Assembly: GCA_027596075.1 (NCBI GenBank)
Contig: JADGJC010000022.1
Coordinates: 124,001 to 188,000 of the forward strand
Length of the DNA: 64,000 bases
DNA from: Rhizophlyctis rosea
Taxonomy: Eukaryota; Chytridiomycota; Chytridiomycetes; Rhizophlyctidales; Rhizophlyctidaceae
Reading direction: 5' to 3'
Shown here: piece after piece, positions 54,157-64,000 of the stretch
Layout of the letters: every line of letters starts with the position of its first letter
How positions within the stretch are numbered: position 1 is the first letter of the stretch
Translations under genes and position numbers: made by a program
Notes under the pieces: model-generated
Told to the model about the DNA's origin: nothing
What the model saw: only the letters and a program-made list of their open reading frames with translations
Databases searched by the model: none

Positions 54157-54543
54157 TCAAGCAACCTTAGCAGCAGCAGCCCTTTGACCCCCAGTCCGGT
54201 TCGCCCCACGGTTACGGCCATTACGGTTGCGATCAGTGGCCGTGCCGTTGCCCCTCGTAGCACCAGTGTTGGTAACAGTCCCATTGCGATGCCTGCCAGC
54301 AGCGTTGGTAGGCCTGGTGCGGGTACGGGTTCTGGTTGCACCTGTGTTGGCGGTGTTGGTAGGAACTGCGGCCACGGTAGGAACTGCGACGGCGGTGTCG
54401 GTAGGGACTGCAACCGCTGTAGTGGGGTCAGCGGCGGCGATGGCGGTGGTGGTGGCGACGACTGCGGTGTCGGTGGATTGGGATGATACCATGATGGAGG
54501 AGAGGGCGAAGAGGGCGAGGAGGAGGGTGGGTTTGAAGATCAT
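54157..54543 (-). CDS. Small secreted Ala/Thr- and Arg/Asn-rich protein
   Basis: Single exon of 128 residues from ATG 54543. The signal peptide MIFKPTLLLALFALSSIMVS is followed by an Ala/Thr/Val-rich repeat-like region (TAVAVPTDTAVAVPTVAAVP) and then a basic Arg/Asn/Gly/Thr-rich half (RTRTRTRP; RNRNGRNRG) ending AAAAKVA. No cysteines and no known domain. It could be a cell-wall-associated or effector-like low-complexity protein. Upstream ATGs exist but would add a non-secretory leader. Confidence 0.55.
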   Translation of the reverse strand: MIFKPTLLLALFALSSIMVSSQSTDTAVVATTTAIAAADPTTAVAVPTDTAVAVPTVAAVPTNTANTGATRTRTRTRPTNAAGRHRNGTVTNTGATRGNGTATDRNRNGRNRGANRTGGQRAAAAKVA

Positions 54544-55859
54544 GTTTGGAGAAGGGTGTGAGAGTTTGGGTGGTGTGGTTCGTTGTTGCGGAGGTTGTCT
54601 TTGCTGAATGCGATGTGTCGAAGGATGTTGAAAACCGCTTCTTTTGGGAACCCCTTTTATAGTTTGTTTAACATTGGTCACCCTCAACTTGAAGCTGGTG
54701 AAGTGCTTGCCATTACCAGTACTCACCGCTCTCACATCCGCAAACCCCTGCCAAGATGCCGTCATCCTCTGACAAGCTGTCCGCAAGGAGCGGTAATCCG
54801 CACATAGGACGTATCGGACCGCTGTTTCTAACTTGACTGACACAACGGCGGGTAATGATCGTGAATCATCCTTCCTCCTTCCTTCAGGCACTAGCAAATG
54901 TTCAACCACTATTGCCTGAAAGTGTTGAAGTCACCGTCACACAGGCTTGAGCGCTTTTGAAGGCGGCAATCTGGATTTCGCTTCGAGCCCGCATCACGGC
55001 CGTCACAAAGGCACTAGATAGGCGGTTGGATCAGGTTGAGTCATGTTTGAGCGACAATCATAGTGCAGTTATGCCCTGGTTGCCCCGCACTGCGGCAATG
55101 CTTCGGTAAGCATCATCCCTGTTCCCACTCACTCCTGTTTCAAAGCGTGGGAGCGGTGACCATTCCTCAGGAGTTCTCCAGACTGTGCGGAGCCATGGAC
55201 ATGACATAGCTGACATGAAACCATAAGGGAGAATCACTATTCCAGCTTTTCATATGGGCCTCGCCATTAGTCCGATTTTCTTCAGGCCCTAAGAATGATT
55301 TGCTCTATAAGTTGATAATGGACATCGGACGGTATGGACCCTGAATCAGTTTGTTTACATTGCCACTGTGGCTTGGCACATACACACGAATCAAGTGAAA
55401 GTAGAGGACGGCAAAATGTGTTCATTGATGAGTATCGAGCATGGACCACGGTATGCAAACAGATGTCCCAGAAATGGGCATGCTCAATTGATGTGCGCAA
55501 GTCAAACACAGGTCAAGATAAGAAGTCTAAGCGTTTTATATAACCGGATGCAAGGGGATGCTCGGCAATCATTGGTGATGTTCGCACATCATCTGCTCAG
55601 CTTGCGTTGCTCATTGCAATGTTTGCTCACATCAATAACATAAATGAAAGCTCTCGTGGAGTTTTGATTTTCCCCCAAAAGCCCTCCATTTTGTTGAAAG
55701 CGATTGATATTTGTTGTGTTGTTTATCTGCACTCTCCAGAACATAACGGTGTGTGCGACACTGGCTTAGAGTCTGACCGTTCTTCGTGTATTTACCAACT
55801 CCAATGCAGACATTGTACTTCGAACTTTGACGACACCAACCACATCATCAACAAAGACA
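54544..55859. promoter_or_regulatory. 1.3-kb divergent intergenic region
   Basis: Between the small secreted protein (-) and MATH-BTB gene (+). No frame with coding character and no repeats seen. Confidence 0.4.
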
Positions 55860-56996
55860 ATGGGCGCCTCGGGCTCAACACAGACACATACCGCAAAAGG
55901 TTATCCTCCTGCAGCAATGATCACTGTGCTAACAGGAGGTGAACCGTCGACCACTTGGCGATTCGAGCACAAGTTCAACAATGCCCGAGACGAGCTCCAC
56001 CTCTTCCTCAAGGGCAAAGTCGAAAAAACCATGCGGTCCAAGACCTTCGGTCCCGTCGAATCCCGCTGGCGCATCAGCATCTACTTCCGCCCCAAGAACG
56101 GCAGAAAAGAGGCAGCCGTCAGTATACAATGTACGGCGGTGAAGAGCAGCAAGGAGCTGAAGATGGGAAGCAAGTGGTCGAGGGTGGTAAATGTGCTGGA
56201 GATTTCGTTGGTGCATCAGGCTTTGAAGGATCTTAGTAAGCGTGCGGAAACTACTAAGGTATTGAAGGGTGGTGGTGAGGATTTGGGTACTGGGTGGAAG
56301 TTCTCCATGGCGGAGTTTGAAGAATATCTATCTCCTGAGGGTTCGTTGACGGTGAAGGTCAAGGTGGAATGGGAATCAGCTCCCAGCTACGTCGAAAGGC
56401 CAGCGTTTTCCTTCCCTTTCAACTACCTCCTGTTCAACAAGCTCCTCGCCGATGTGACTCTCCGTGTCCGTGACCCATCCTCCACCGATCAAGGTACAGA
56501 CCTACCCGCCCACAAAGTCGTCCTAGCAAGTCGAAGCGAGTACTTCCGGGCTGTCTTCTCCAGCAGCCTAACCGGCTCAACCACCACAACCCCAACCGAC
56601 AAACCCACCCCCACCACCCCCATAACCCTCGACTTAACCGAATTCCCCCTGCCCACAATCAACTCCCTCCTCGAATTCATGTACTGCAACTACCTAACCC
56701 AGCACCAACCAACCGACCTAACCTCCCGCCTCGACCTCATCCGCGCGGCAGACTACTACCAAATGGAAGATTTACATCTCCTGGCCGCGAATCAAATTAT
56801 CGAGAAGGATTTGAACATGTTGACGGCGATGAGGATTGGGAGTTGGGCGAATATGTATCGGGGGGTGTGTGGGGTTTTGGCGGATAAGGTGAAGGAGTAT
56901 GTTGCTGCGAGGTGGGATGAGTTTATGAGGAGTGAGGAGTTTAGGGGGACTGTGAAGGAGTTTGGGGCGGAGGTTGTTTGTGATATGTATGAGTAG
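55860..56996 (+). CDS. MATH-BTB protein (SPOP-like CUL3 adaptor)
   Basis: A single exon of 378 residues from ATG 55860 (MGASGSTQTHTAKGYPP). Residues about 20-180 form a MATH/TRAF-like domain: TWRFEHKFNNARDELHLFLK, SRWRISIYFRPKNGRKEAA, then the GWKFSMAEFEEYLSPEGSL and VKVKVEWES strands. The BTB/POZ domain runs from about 195 to 310: FNKLLADVTLRV, LPAHKVVLASRSEYFRAVFS, LLEFMYCNYL, RLDLIRAADYYQMEDLHLLA. A BACK-like helix follows. The combination is that of SPOP/Roadkill and plant BPM proteins, in which MATH binds substrate and BTB binds Cullin-3. A Thr/Pro-rich insert lies in the BTB at the usual variable loop. No introns, unlike most genes here. Confidence 0.88.
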   Translation: MGASGSTQTHTAKGYPPAAMITVLTGGEPSTTWRFEHKFNNARDELHLFLKGKVEKTMRSKTFGPVESRWRISIYFRPKNGRKEAAVSIQCTAVKSSKELKMGSKWSRVVNVLEISLVHQALKDLSKRAETTKVLKGGGEDLGTGWKFSMAEFEEYLSPEGSLTVKVKVEWESAPSYVERPAFSFPFNYLLFNKLLADVTLRVRDPSSTDQGTDLPAHKVVLASRSEYFRAVFSSSLTGSTTTTPTDKPTPTTPITLDLTEFPLPTINSLLEFMYCNYLTQHQPTDLTSRLDLIRAADYYQMEDLHLLAANQIIEKDLNMLTAMRIGSWANMYRGVCGVLADKVKEYVAARWDEFMRSEEFRGTVKEFGAEVVCDMYE

Positions 56997-58174
56997 GGGG
57001 GTGGGGGGATGGTGGAGGTAAGGTGGGGGGTGTATTTTGGGAGGTGAAGTGGTGAGGGGTCTTTCGGGGTGGTGTCATGTGTAGTTTCGTACTGCAGAAC
57101 ATGCATTGCACATTCTCGAGTTTTGTTATGTTGATGAAGTCCAAAGAATGATTTGCATCAAGGCCATTTATTGAAGTCGGTACAGCCACGGCCTATTTGG
57201 GTGCAATTGATAGTTTTGGCAAATCCGTTCACCACGCACCCGCCCTCCATTGGTTTTAGGATACCGGCAGTGAGATGCGATAGATATGTTCAAATTATTG
57301 AATTTCAGTCCAACAAACGGTTAGCGTGACTTGGTTGCGTGCGTGACTTGGTTGCGTGGACCAGCCAGCCGGTCGGAGTTGTGTTCGGCAGGCCGGACGT
57401 ATTGGATGGCACAGGTCCGCAATCTCCGATAATTTAGCCGATGCATCTCAAGCAGTCAACCTCCGATATGAGTGTTATTTTTAGGTAATGAATGATAATC
57501 AGGCTTAGCGCGTGGACGTCCGATTGCATTTCTAATCCCAGTCATCACCCCACCTGGGCACACGCATCCGAAAAATCATGCCGCCAATGCGATGGTGACG
57601 CAACGAGGAATTGTTCCCGATTGAAAAAAGTGTTCTACAATGATGACAAATTGATACTTACAGGAGGGGCCCTTTCATATCATGACACGCTTCCACGATA
57701 TGGGTTCAGACGGACTTCCGGAGTTCCTCCGACACACCCAGCGGGCACAGAGTTTTTCCCCTCCCAGGCTTCCCCCACCCGTTTTGAATTTTCTCACTTT
57801 CGGCCTCTTCCTGGCTTCCATCAATTGCGCAGTTTCGCACTGCACTCTGCCTCTGGCCTCTTCTCATCAATCTCCCTCCATCGCAGATTTATGCTGCGCT
57901 TTCTGCCCAATTATCTGCTTCCTCGATACACTGTGCGCATACCTAAGCACCCCAATTACAAATCAGCTCACCCTGGTTGGTGTTCTCGTCGCTTTCTGCT
58001 TGTTCTGAGTTTTACTTTTGATAAAGCCTTGGACTGTTTGCCCCTCTAACAAAGGCACAGATCATTACCATCGCTCAACTCCAACTTTATTACAGCGCTA
58101 CCCTCATTGATACTATTTTAGAAACCTATCTCATCAATTGAATTCGTTGTAATACCTTTTTCACGCACCCAACA
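56997..58174. promoter_or_regulatory. Upstream region of the ABC transporter gene
   Basis: 1.18 kb between two co-directional genes. A 185-codon frame at 57492-58049 has no support and is not called. Contains the 17-b duplication at 57324-57357. The last 150 b are C/T-rich. Confidence 0.4.
57324..57357 (+). repeat. 17-b perfect tandem duplication
   Basis: GCGTGACTTGGTTGCGT occurs twice head to tail; the CCAGCCAGCCGG that follows is a short palindrome-like motif. Could be a paired protein-binding site or chance. Confidence 0.75.
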
Positions 58175-61100
58175 ATGTCAAATACAACGGACCCTCCTCC
58201 CGACAAATCAAAGGACGCATTGATCTCCAACCACACACTCACCCAATCCACCGATGACGTCGCGGCGAAGAAGAAGAAACCGGTGAAGCTTCCCAAAAAT
58301 TGGGGCCCCGAACATGAGATACCCTCCGAAACATCCAACATCTTTTCGAGACTCACCTTCACCTGGCTCGACCCCGTCTTCCGCGTCGGATACCGGCAAC
58401 CCCTCCAATCAGAAGATCTATGGCACCTTACATCAGGCTGGAATGTCAAAAATCTTCACGCCCTTTTCAACGCAAAGTGGGAGGAAGAACTCCAGCTTGT
58501 TCGCGATGGGAAGAAGGAGAAGGCCTCGCTTGGGAGAGCAATGTTCCGTGCATGGCTTTTGAGATCCGGTCCTGTCGGTTTCGTCAAGTTCATCTCTGAC
58601 ATGGCTACTATTCTTAGTCCGTTTATCGTGAAGTACATTCTGGCGTACGTCCAGGAGAGTAGGGCAATTGCTGCGTATAACTCTGCCAACCCTACGGCGG
58701 AGCGTGCATTGCCGTCGCTAGCTCAGGGCATTGGCTATGCAATAGCACTTTTCGTCGTATCGGAGATTGGCACCATCACTTTGGCAAACTACTTCCAGGT
58801 ATGATGCGTTACCAGCACTGTGTCCTTTGTCATGTTCTGATCATTTTGTTATTGTCATAGGTCGTGACCACTCAGGGCATGGCTATGCGTGGAGCCCTTA
58901 CGGCTGCTATCTATCGGAAATCCCTTACCCTTTCGGCACTCTCTCGCCAAGATTTCAGCTCAGGGAAGGTCATGACCATGGTGGCTACCGACACCCAAAG
59001 AGTTGAACAGTTCATGACATTCATGCACATCATCTGGGTACGTCTCCACAAACAAGCACTTGGATTTGCAATGTCATTCCTCATTCTGGTTTTTTTCTTC
59101 TGCAGTCCGCACCAGTACAAATCATCATCATCACCATCTTCCTTTGCGTCCAACTCGGCTGGCCCGCGCTCCTCGGCATCGGAGTCCTCGTCCTATCCAC
59201 CCCCCTCCAAATGTATCTCATGAAAATCCTTTCCGAAATCCGACGAAGCGTCGCCCCCATCACCGACTCCCGCGTCAAGCTCACCCAAGAAATCCTCCAA
59301 GGCATCCGCGTCATCAAGTTCTTCGCATGGGAATCCTCCTTCGTCGAAAAGATCGAAGCCATCAGGAAGAAAGAAATGAGACAGGTGTTCCGCCGCTCGT
59401 TCTTGAACGCCTTCGTGACGGCTATTGCGTTCGCCCTTCCTATCTTTGCGGCCTCGATTTCGATTGTTATCTATGGTGTGAATAACCCGCTGGACCCGAC
59501 GAAGATATTCCCTGCGTTGACGTGGTTTACGCTTCTTCGGTTCCCACTTATGTTCCTTCCTATGCTTATTGTTAACATGGCGGACATGAGAGTAGCTGTG
59601 AAGCGTATTGGGGACATGCTTACCGCCAATGAGTTGGACCCTCAGCCACCGGTGGATAGGGAGTTGATGCATGCTATTGTGGTGGAGGATGGGGAGTTTG
59701 TGTGGGAGACGAAGCCGGAGGAGGAGAAGGCGGTGGATAAGAAGGACGTTAAGAAGAAGAAGAGCGATGAGAAGGTTAAGAAGGGGAAGGATGCTGGGGT
59801 TGATGAGATCAAGGTTGGCGAGGGCTCGCAAGCTGAATCATCGGGATCGGATAGCTCCACTAAAGTCGACACCGAACTCACCGCCACCGGCAAACCGGAA
59901 AAAGTCATCACCACCGGCAGCCTCCGCAACATCAACCTCCACATCCCCCACGGCTCCCTCACCGCCGTCGTCGGCGCCGTCGGATCGGGCAAATCCTCCC
60001 TCCTCTCCGCCCTCGTCGGCGAAATGAAGCGTAAATCCGGTCACATCGCTTTCGGCGGCACCATGGGTTACGCTCCTCAACAAGCCTGGATCCAGAACGC
60101 CTCGTTGAGAGAGAACGTCACCTTCGGAAGGGAATGGGACGAAGAACGCTACTGGAATGCCATCCGATGCGCAGCCCTAGAACGCGACTTAGAAGTCCTA
60201 GAAAGCGGCGACATGACCATGATTGGCGAACGAGGCATCAACCTCTCCGGCGGGCAAAAACAACGCGTCAACATCGCTCGCGTAATGTACTTCAACCCCG
60301 ATATCGTCCTCCTCGACGATCCTCTCAGCGCTGTTGATGCGCATGTTGGGCGGTACCTTTTCGAAGAATGTATTACGGGTTCGTTGAATGGCAAGACGAG
60401 GATACTTGTGACTCACCAGTTGCATTTTTTGCCGAGGGTTGATTGGGTTCTTGTCATGAAGGATGGGGAGGTTGCGGAGAGTGGGACGTATGCGGAGTTG
60501 ATGGGGAATGATGGGGAGTTTGCGGCGCTTATGAGGGGGTATGGGGGGGTTGAGTGTGAGACGGAGAGGGGGGGGGAGTGTTGCGGAGAAGGAGAAGGAG
60601 GCGGATGCTGCTGAGGGGGATGTTGCGGGGATTGTTACTACTGAAGCTGCTGCAGCGACGAAGGCTGCTGCCCCTGCTGGTCGGGGTGTTTCTGCTCCTG
60701 GGAAGGCGTTGATGACTACGGAGGAACGGGCGACTGGGAGTGTTAAGGCGGGTGTTTGGTGGGCGTATGCTAAAGCCGCAGGTTCGACCTTCTACCTGGG
60801 ACTCTTCCTCTCCCTACTCCTCCTCCAAATCACCCGTGTAGGCAACGATTACTGGCTCGTCGTTTGGACCAACCTCAAGATCAACGGGTTCTCTCAGGGC
60901 GCCTATGTTGGAACTTACTGGGCGTGGGGTGTGGGGCAAGCCGTTGCCACCTATCTTTTCGGTCTCTTCTTCGCGTTCAAGGGAGTTCGCGCAGCCCGCA
61001 CACTCCACCACGACGCTGCCCGCCGTATCCTCAACGCCCCCGTCCGCTTCTACGACACCACCCCCCTCGGCCGTATCATCAACCGCTTCAGTAAAGACAT

Positions 61101-62592
61101 GGACGGCCTCGACAACACCATTGCCGACTCGTTCCGCATGTTTACTATCACGCTCGCTGGTTCCATCTCCACCTTCATCCTCATCATCTACGCTACACCG
61201 TGGTTCGCGGCCGTTTTGGCGCCCGTGATGGTGGCGTATTACTTTGTGCAGAAGATTTATCGGAGTGTTAGTCGGGAGTTGAAGCGTGTTGATTCGTTGA
61301 CGCGGAGTCCGCTTTATGCGCATGTTGGGGAGACGTTGACGGGGTTGCCGACTATTCGGGCGTATCGGGATCAGGAGCGGTTCGTGGCGGTCAATGACTC
61401 CATGATCGATACCAACAACTCGCCGTATTACCTGCTTGTCTCTGCGCAGCGGTGGTTGTCGGTTCGGTTAGAATCGTTGGGAGCGCTTTTAGTGTTTTGC
61501 GCGGCGGCGTTTGGCGTTGCGTCTCGGACGAATGAGAATATCAGTACGGCGCTCTTGGGGTTGTCGTTGAGTTATGCGTTGCAGGTTACGGGGACGTTGA
61601 ACTGGTGCGTCCGCCAATTCACGGAAACGGAAGTTGCTATGAATGCTGTTGAGCGTGTTGAAGATTATGCGTATCATTTGGAGGTTGAGGCGGAGTATGG
61701 GCCGCTTGCGGGGGGTGTTGGGAAGAGTGTTGTTGAGATTGAGAAGATGGGGTGGCCTAGGACGGGGAAGATTGAAGCGAGGGATGTAGTGATGAAGTAT
61801 GCGGAGGATTTGCCGGCTGTGTTGAAGGGTGTTAGTTTTGAGATTGGGGATGGGGAGAAGGTGGGGGTTGTTGGACGGACGGGGAGTGGGAAGAGTTCGT
61901 TGATGGTTGCGCTTTTTAGGATGGTTGAGTTGGCGGGTGGGGAGGTTGTTATTGATGGGGTTGATGCGGCGAGTATTCCGTTGAAGAGTTTGAGGGGTGG
62001 GTTGAGTATTATTCCTCAAGACCCTGTTGTGTTTTCCGGTACGGTACGGTCGAACTTGGACCCGTTCTCGGTTTATGATGATGGGGCTATTTGGGATGCG
62101 TTGGAGAGGGCTGGGTTGAAGGAGAGGGTTGTGAAGGAGGGGAAGGGGTTGGAGATGGGTGTTACGGAGGGTGGAGAGAATTTGAGTGTGGGTCAGAGAC
62201 AGTTGTTGTGTCTTGCACGGGCGATGTTGAAGAAGCCGAAGATTTTGGTGTTGGATGAGGCGACGGCGAATATTGATTATGAGACGGATGCGGTTATTCA
62301 GAAGGTTTTGAGGAGGGACTTTGAGGGTGTTACTGTTGTGACTATTGCGCATCGTTTGGTATGTATCTTTTGCTTGGTTGTATCATCAGTTGCAACAGTT
62401 GGCTTATATGTTTTTGCAACTTTACAGAACACCATTATCGACTATGACCGTGTCATGGTTCTGAGCGCGGGGGAGATTGTTGAGTACAACTCGCCGAAGC
62501 AGCTGTTGAATTTGGAGGGGGGCAAGTTCCGGGCTATGGTTGATGAGACGGGTCCCGTCAATGCTGAGTTGTTGAGGAATTTGGCGAAATGA
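58175..62592 (+). CDS. Short ABCC-type (Yor1-like) ABC transporter
   Basis: Exons 58175-58798, 58861-59037, 59106-62358 and 62428-62592, about 1,400 residues with two TMD-NBD halves and no extra N-terminal TMD0. The lasso-like start SRLTFTWLDPVFRVGYRQPL is ABCC-type. NBD1 has GAVGSGKSSLL, the signature LSGGQKQRVNIAR and LLDDPLSAVDAH, with Asp instead of the catalytic Glu, as usual in ABCC. NBD2 has GRTGSGKSSLM, LSVGQRQLLCLAR and VLDEATANID with an intact Glu. So one degenerate and one competent ATP site. Such proteins export glutathione conjugates and drugs from plasma or vacuolar membranes. In the linker, near a run of nine G at 60568-60576, the frame shifts: the upstream frame ends GEGEGGGCC-stop (60612-60614), while SVAEKEKEADAAEGD continues to TMD2. 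Eight G would restore it. The linker before NBD1 is Lys/Glu-rich. Confidence 0.93.
60568..60576 (+). other. Frame break at G9 run in the ABC transporter linker
   Basis: See the transporter entry. The break lies in an unconserved linker, between two fully conserved halves. Confidence 0.75.
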
Positions 62593-63073
62593 GGGGTATC
62601 AGGCGACTGTATGTAGAGATGGGTTGGAATGAGGTTATAAGTTATGCTTGGTGTAGTGAATGTATGTAGTATCAAGTCTTCTTTTCATTGTATATATGAA
62701 CAATGTAGTATCCTTCTGTGTCACTTGAATTTGTTGCGTGATGTTATTTTCAAAAGATGGTCATTTGTAGAGCAGGATCCATGACACTGATGTGAAGCGG
62801 AAAACGGTAGGTTATGAATCCTTTTGATACAAGGGGATATCGTACATTCCAATCAATCCGCCCACAGCACCAAACGGTTCACCTCCTCCCAAACTTCCCA
62901 TCAACCCCACCAGCAAAAACCCCGTTCCCACTGCTCGTTCCCACTGCTCCCCAAACCCACAAACCCCCTCCGTAATTCTCTCCCTAACACCCTTCAGCAC
63001 GCTCTTCAGCTTGCTCCCCGCACTCGGCTACCACGCACCCATCAAAGACCACACTCTCCGTAGCCAAAGCTAA
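62593..63073. other. Convergent 3' spacer
   Basis: 481 b between the ABC transporter (+) and the last gene (-). C/A-rich on the right. No gene seen. Confidence 0.4.
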
Positions 63074-63711
63074 CTAAGCGGCGACACTGATGAGGCTTTT
63101 CGCCAACTTCCGCTCCAATCGGGCCTCCCAAGGTGCATCCGATTCATCTAACCTGTCCAAGAAGTCGCTGATCAAGTACACCGCATTTTCAAGGGTACCA
63201 AATTCATCCAAGTACACCTTCAACTGTTCCTCCGGCAAAGTATGATTCTGCAGCCCCGTCACGATTTCCCTAGTCATCACAACTCCGATGACCACTATAG
63301 CATTCGGGCCACGCTCCGCAACTTGTTGGTCAATGTAGGCGCGATAGCATTTGTTTTTGTGAAGGAGGTAAGTGGCTTCGTCGGGTGAATAGCGGCATCC
63401 GCACGGGAAAAGTTCGGCTGGTCTCCTTGAACTGAGGTAGGAGGTGATTGGGGTCGAATTCTCATGTGAGGCTTGGTAAGACATTTTTGATTTGCGGAAG
63501 AACTCACAGCCAGAGGGAGGTTGCTAATTGTGTGCCGCGTATTGTTGGAATTATGGGAATCTGAGTGCAACAAGTTCTCGAGAAAAGCATTCCATGGACG
63601 TCGATCACTCACAATCATGTCGATCAGGCGGATAGGGTCCAACGGCACGCGAAGCTGCGAAGTTAATTGATTGATGTGCGACTTCTTCTCACTTAACCAT
63701 TTGGCTTCCAT
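63074..63711 (-). CDS. Unknown small protein
   Basis: Three exons (63711-63613, 63560-63508, 63431-63074) join in consistent phases to 169 residues. It starts MEAKWLSEKKSHINQLTSQL, contains a Cys-containing segment (FPCGCRYSPDEATYLLHKNK, then CYRAYIDQQ) that might bind a metal, and ends in a helical acidic/basic stretch (YLDEFGTLENAVYLISDFLD, then EARLERKLAKSL). A LYR-like or ferredoxin-like family cannot be shown. No membrane span. Its right flank to 64000 has no gene that I can see. Confidence 0.5.
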
Positions 63712-64000
63712 CTTTTCATTGGGAGAGTCTCACATTCTGATCTTAGTACCGTTGATGTATGCCCTTTCAATCCACAATTTCATATGCATTTCATGATTCC
63801 AACTTCGCACCACATCTGATTTCTCTCCTTCACGCATGATTATGCAGCTTCAGTGCAAAGCTCACACCCATGTGAGCGGGGTGAAGTGGTCATGCAATCG
63901 TGGATGGATTTGCTATTTCACATGGTGCTCTGTTCGGACATAGAAGGTAAGGAATGTGTTTTGCAAAGCATACACAGATATTTGTACTTCGTTGCAGGTG

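Noticed and set aside
57492..58049. 185-codon plus-strand frame before the ABC transporter
   Set aside because: Low-complexity Ser/His/Pro translation of a C/T-rich leader; no domain.
61489..62352. 287-codon open frame antisense to ABC NBD2
   Set aside because: A shadow of the G-rich block of the transporter; composition is Arg/Asn/Pro-rich with no domain or introns.

Overview
The window is a gene-dense stretch of nuclear DNA from a fungus. Most genes are split by several short (about 45-250 b) introns with GTRNGT/AG borders. The proteins are fungal or opisthokont in type: a Bsd2/Ndfip adaptor, a short ABCC transporter, an Afg1 ATPase, a small GPI-type surface protein and a DUF7918-like protein. 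Several types are better known from animals than from yeasts or moulds: a DEP-GGL-RGS protein, a prominin-like pentaspan protein, a tropomodulin-like protein and an EHD ATPase. I infer an early-diverging, probably zoosporic (chytrid-like) fungus, but nothing in the window proves the phylum. No tRNA, rRNA, CRISPR array or transposon was found.

Layout, left to right. 0.5-17.8 kb: a multispan VC0807-like protein (+), a Rieske/PaO-type oxygenase (-), ARPC1 (+), a membrane protein with a frame break (+), an R7-type RGS (-), an EHD ATPase (+) and a Bsd2/Ndfip protein (+). 17.8-32.4 kb: a 2.2-kb gene-poor stretch with a 12-b minisatellite, mitoribosomal uL4m (+), a CAP-Gly/EF-hand-like protein (-), the large prominin-like gene (+), a DUF7918-like protein (-) and a histidine phosphatase (+). 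32.4-44.2 kb: a tropomodulin-like protein (-), a TPR protein with a broken frame (-), SDHAF2 (+), two tandem F-box-like paralogues (-) and a seven-span protein (+). 46.5-64 kb: a Ser-rich protein (-), a tiny LYR protein (-), a GPI-type protein (+), AFG1 (-), an unknown tail-anchored-like protein (-), a small secreted protein (-), a MATH-BTB protein (+), an ABCC transporter (+) and an unknown protein (-).

The genes do not form an obvious pathway cluster. Loose themes are actin and membrane remodelling (ARPC1, tropomodulin-like, EHD, prominin-like), mitochondrial maintenance (uL4m, the LYR protein, SDHAF2, AFG1) and G-protein signalling (the RGS protein, possibly the seven-span protein).

Two window-wide observations matter to anyone using this annotation. 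First, coding sequence on both strands alternates between C-rich/G-poor and G(T)-rich/C-poor blocks, starting C-rich and ending G-rich along the sense strand. Second, five genes do not read through in one frame; three of them break at or beside short homopolymers. There are also three 10-N gaps, two of them beside long C or G runs, so assembly indels must be excluded before any gene here is called a pseudogene. Exon borders were read by eye from splice consensus and frame and have not been tested against transcripts.
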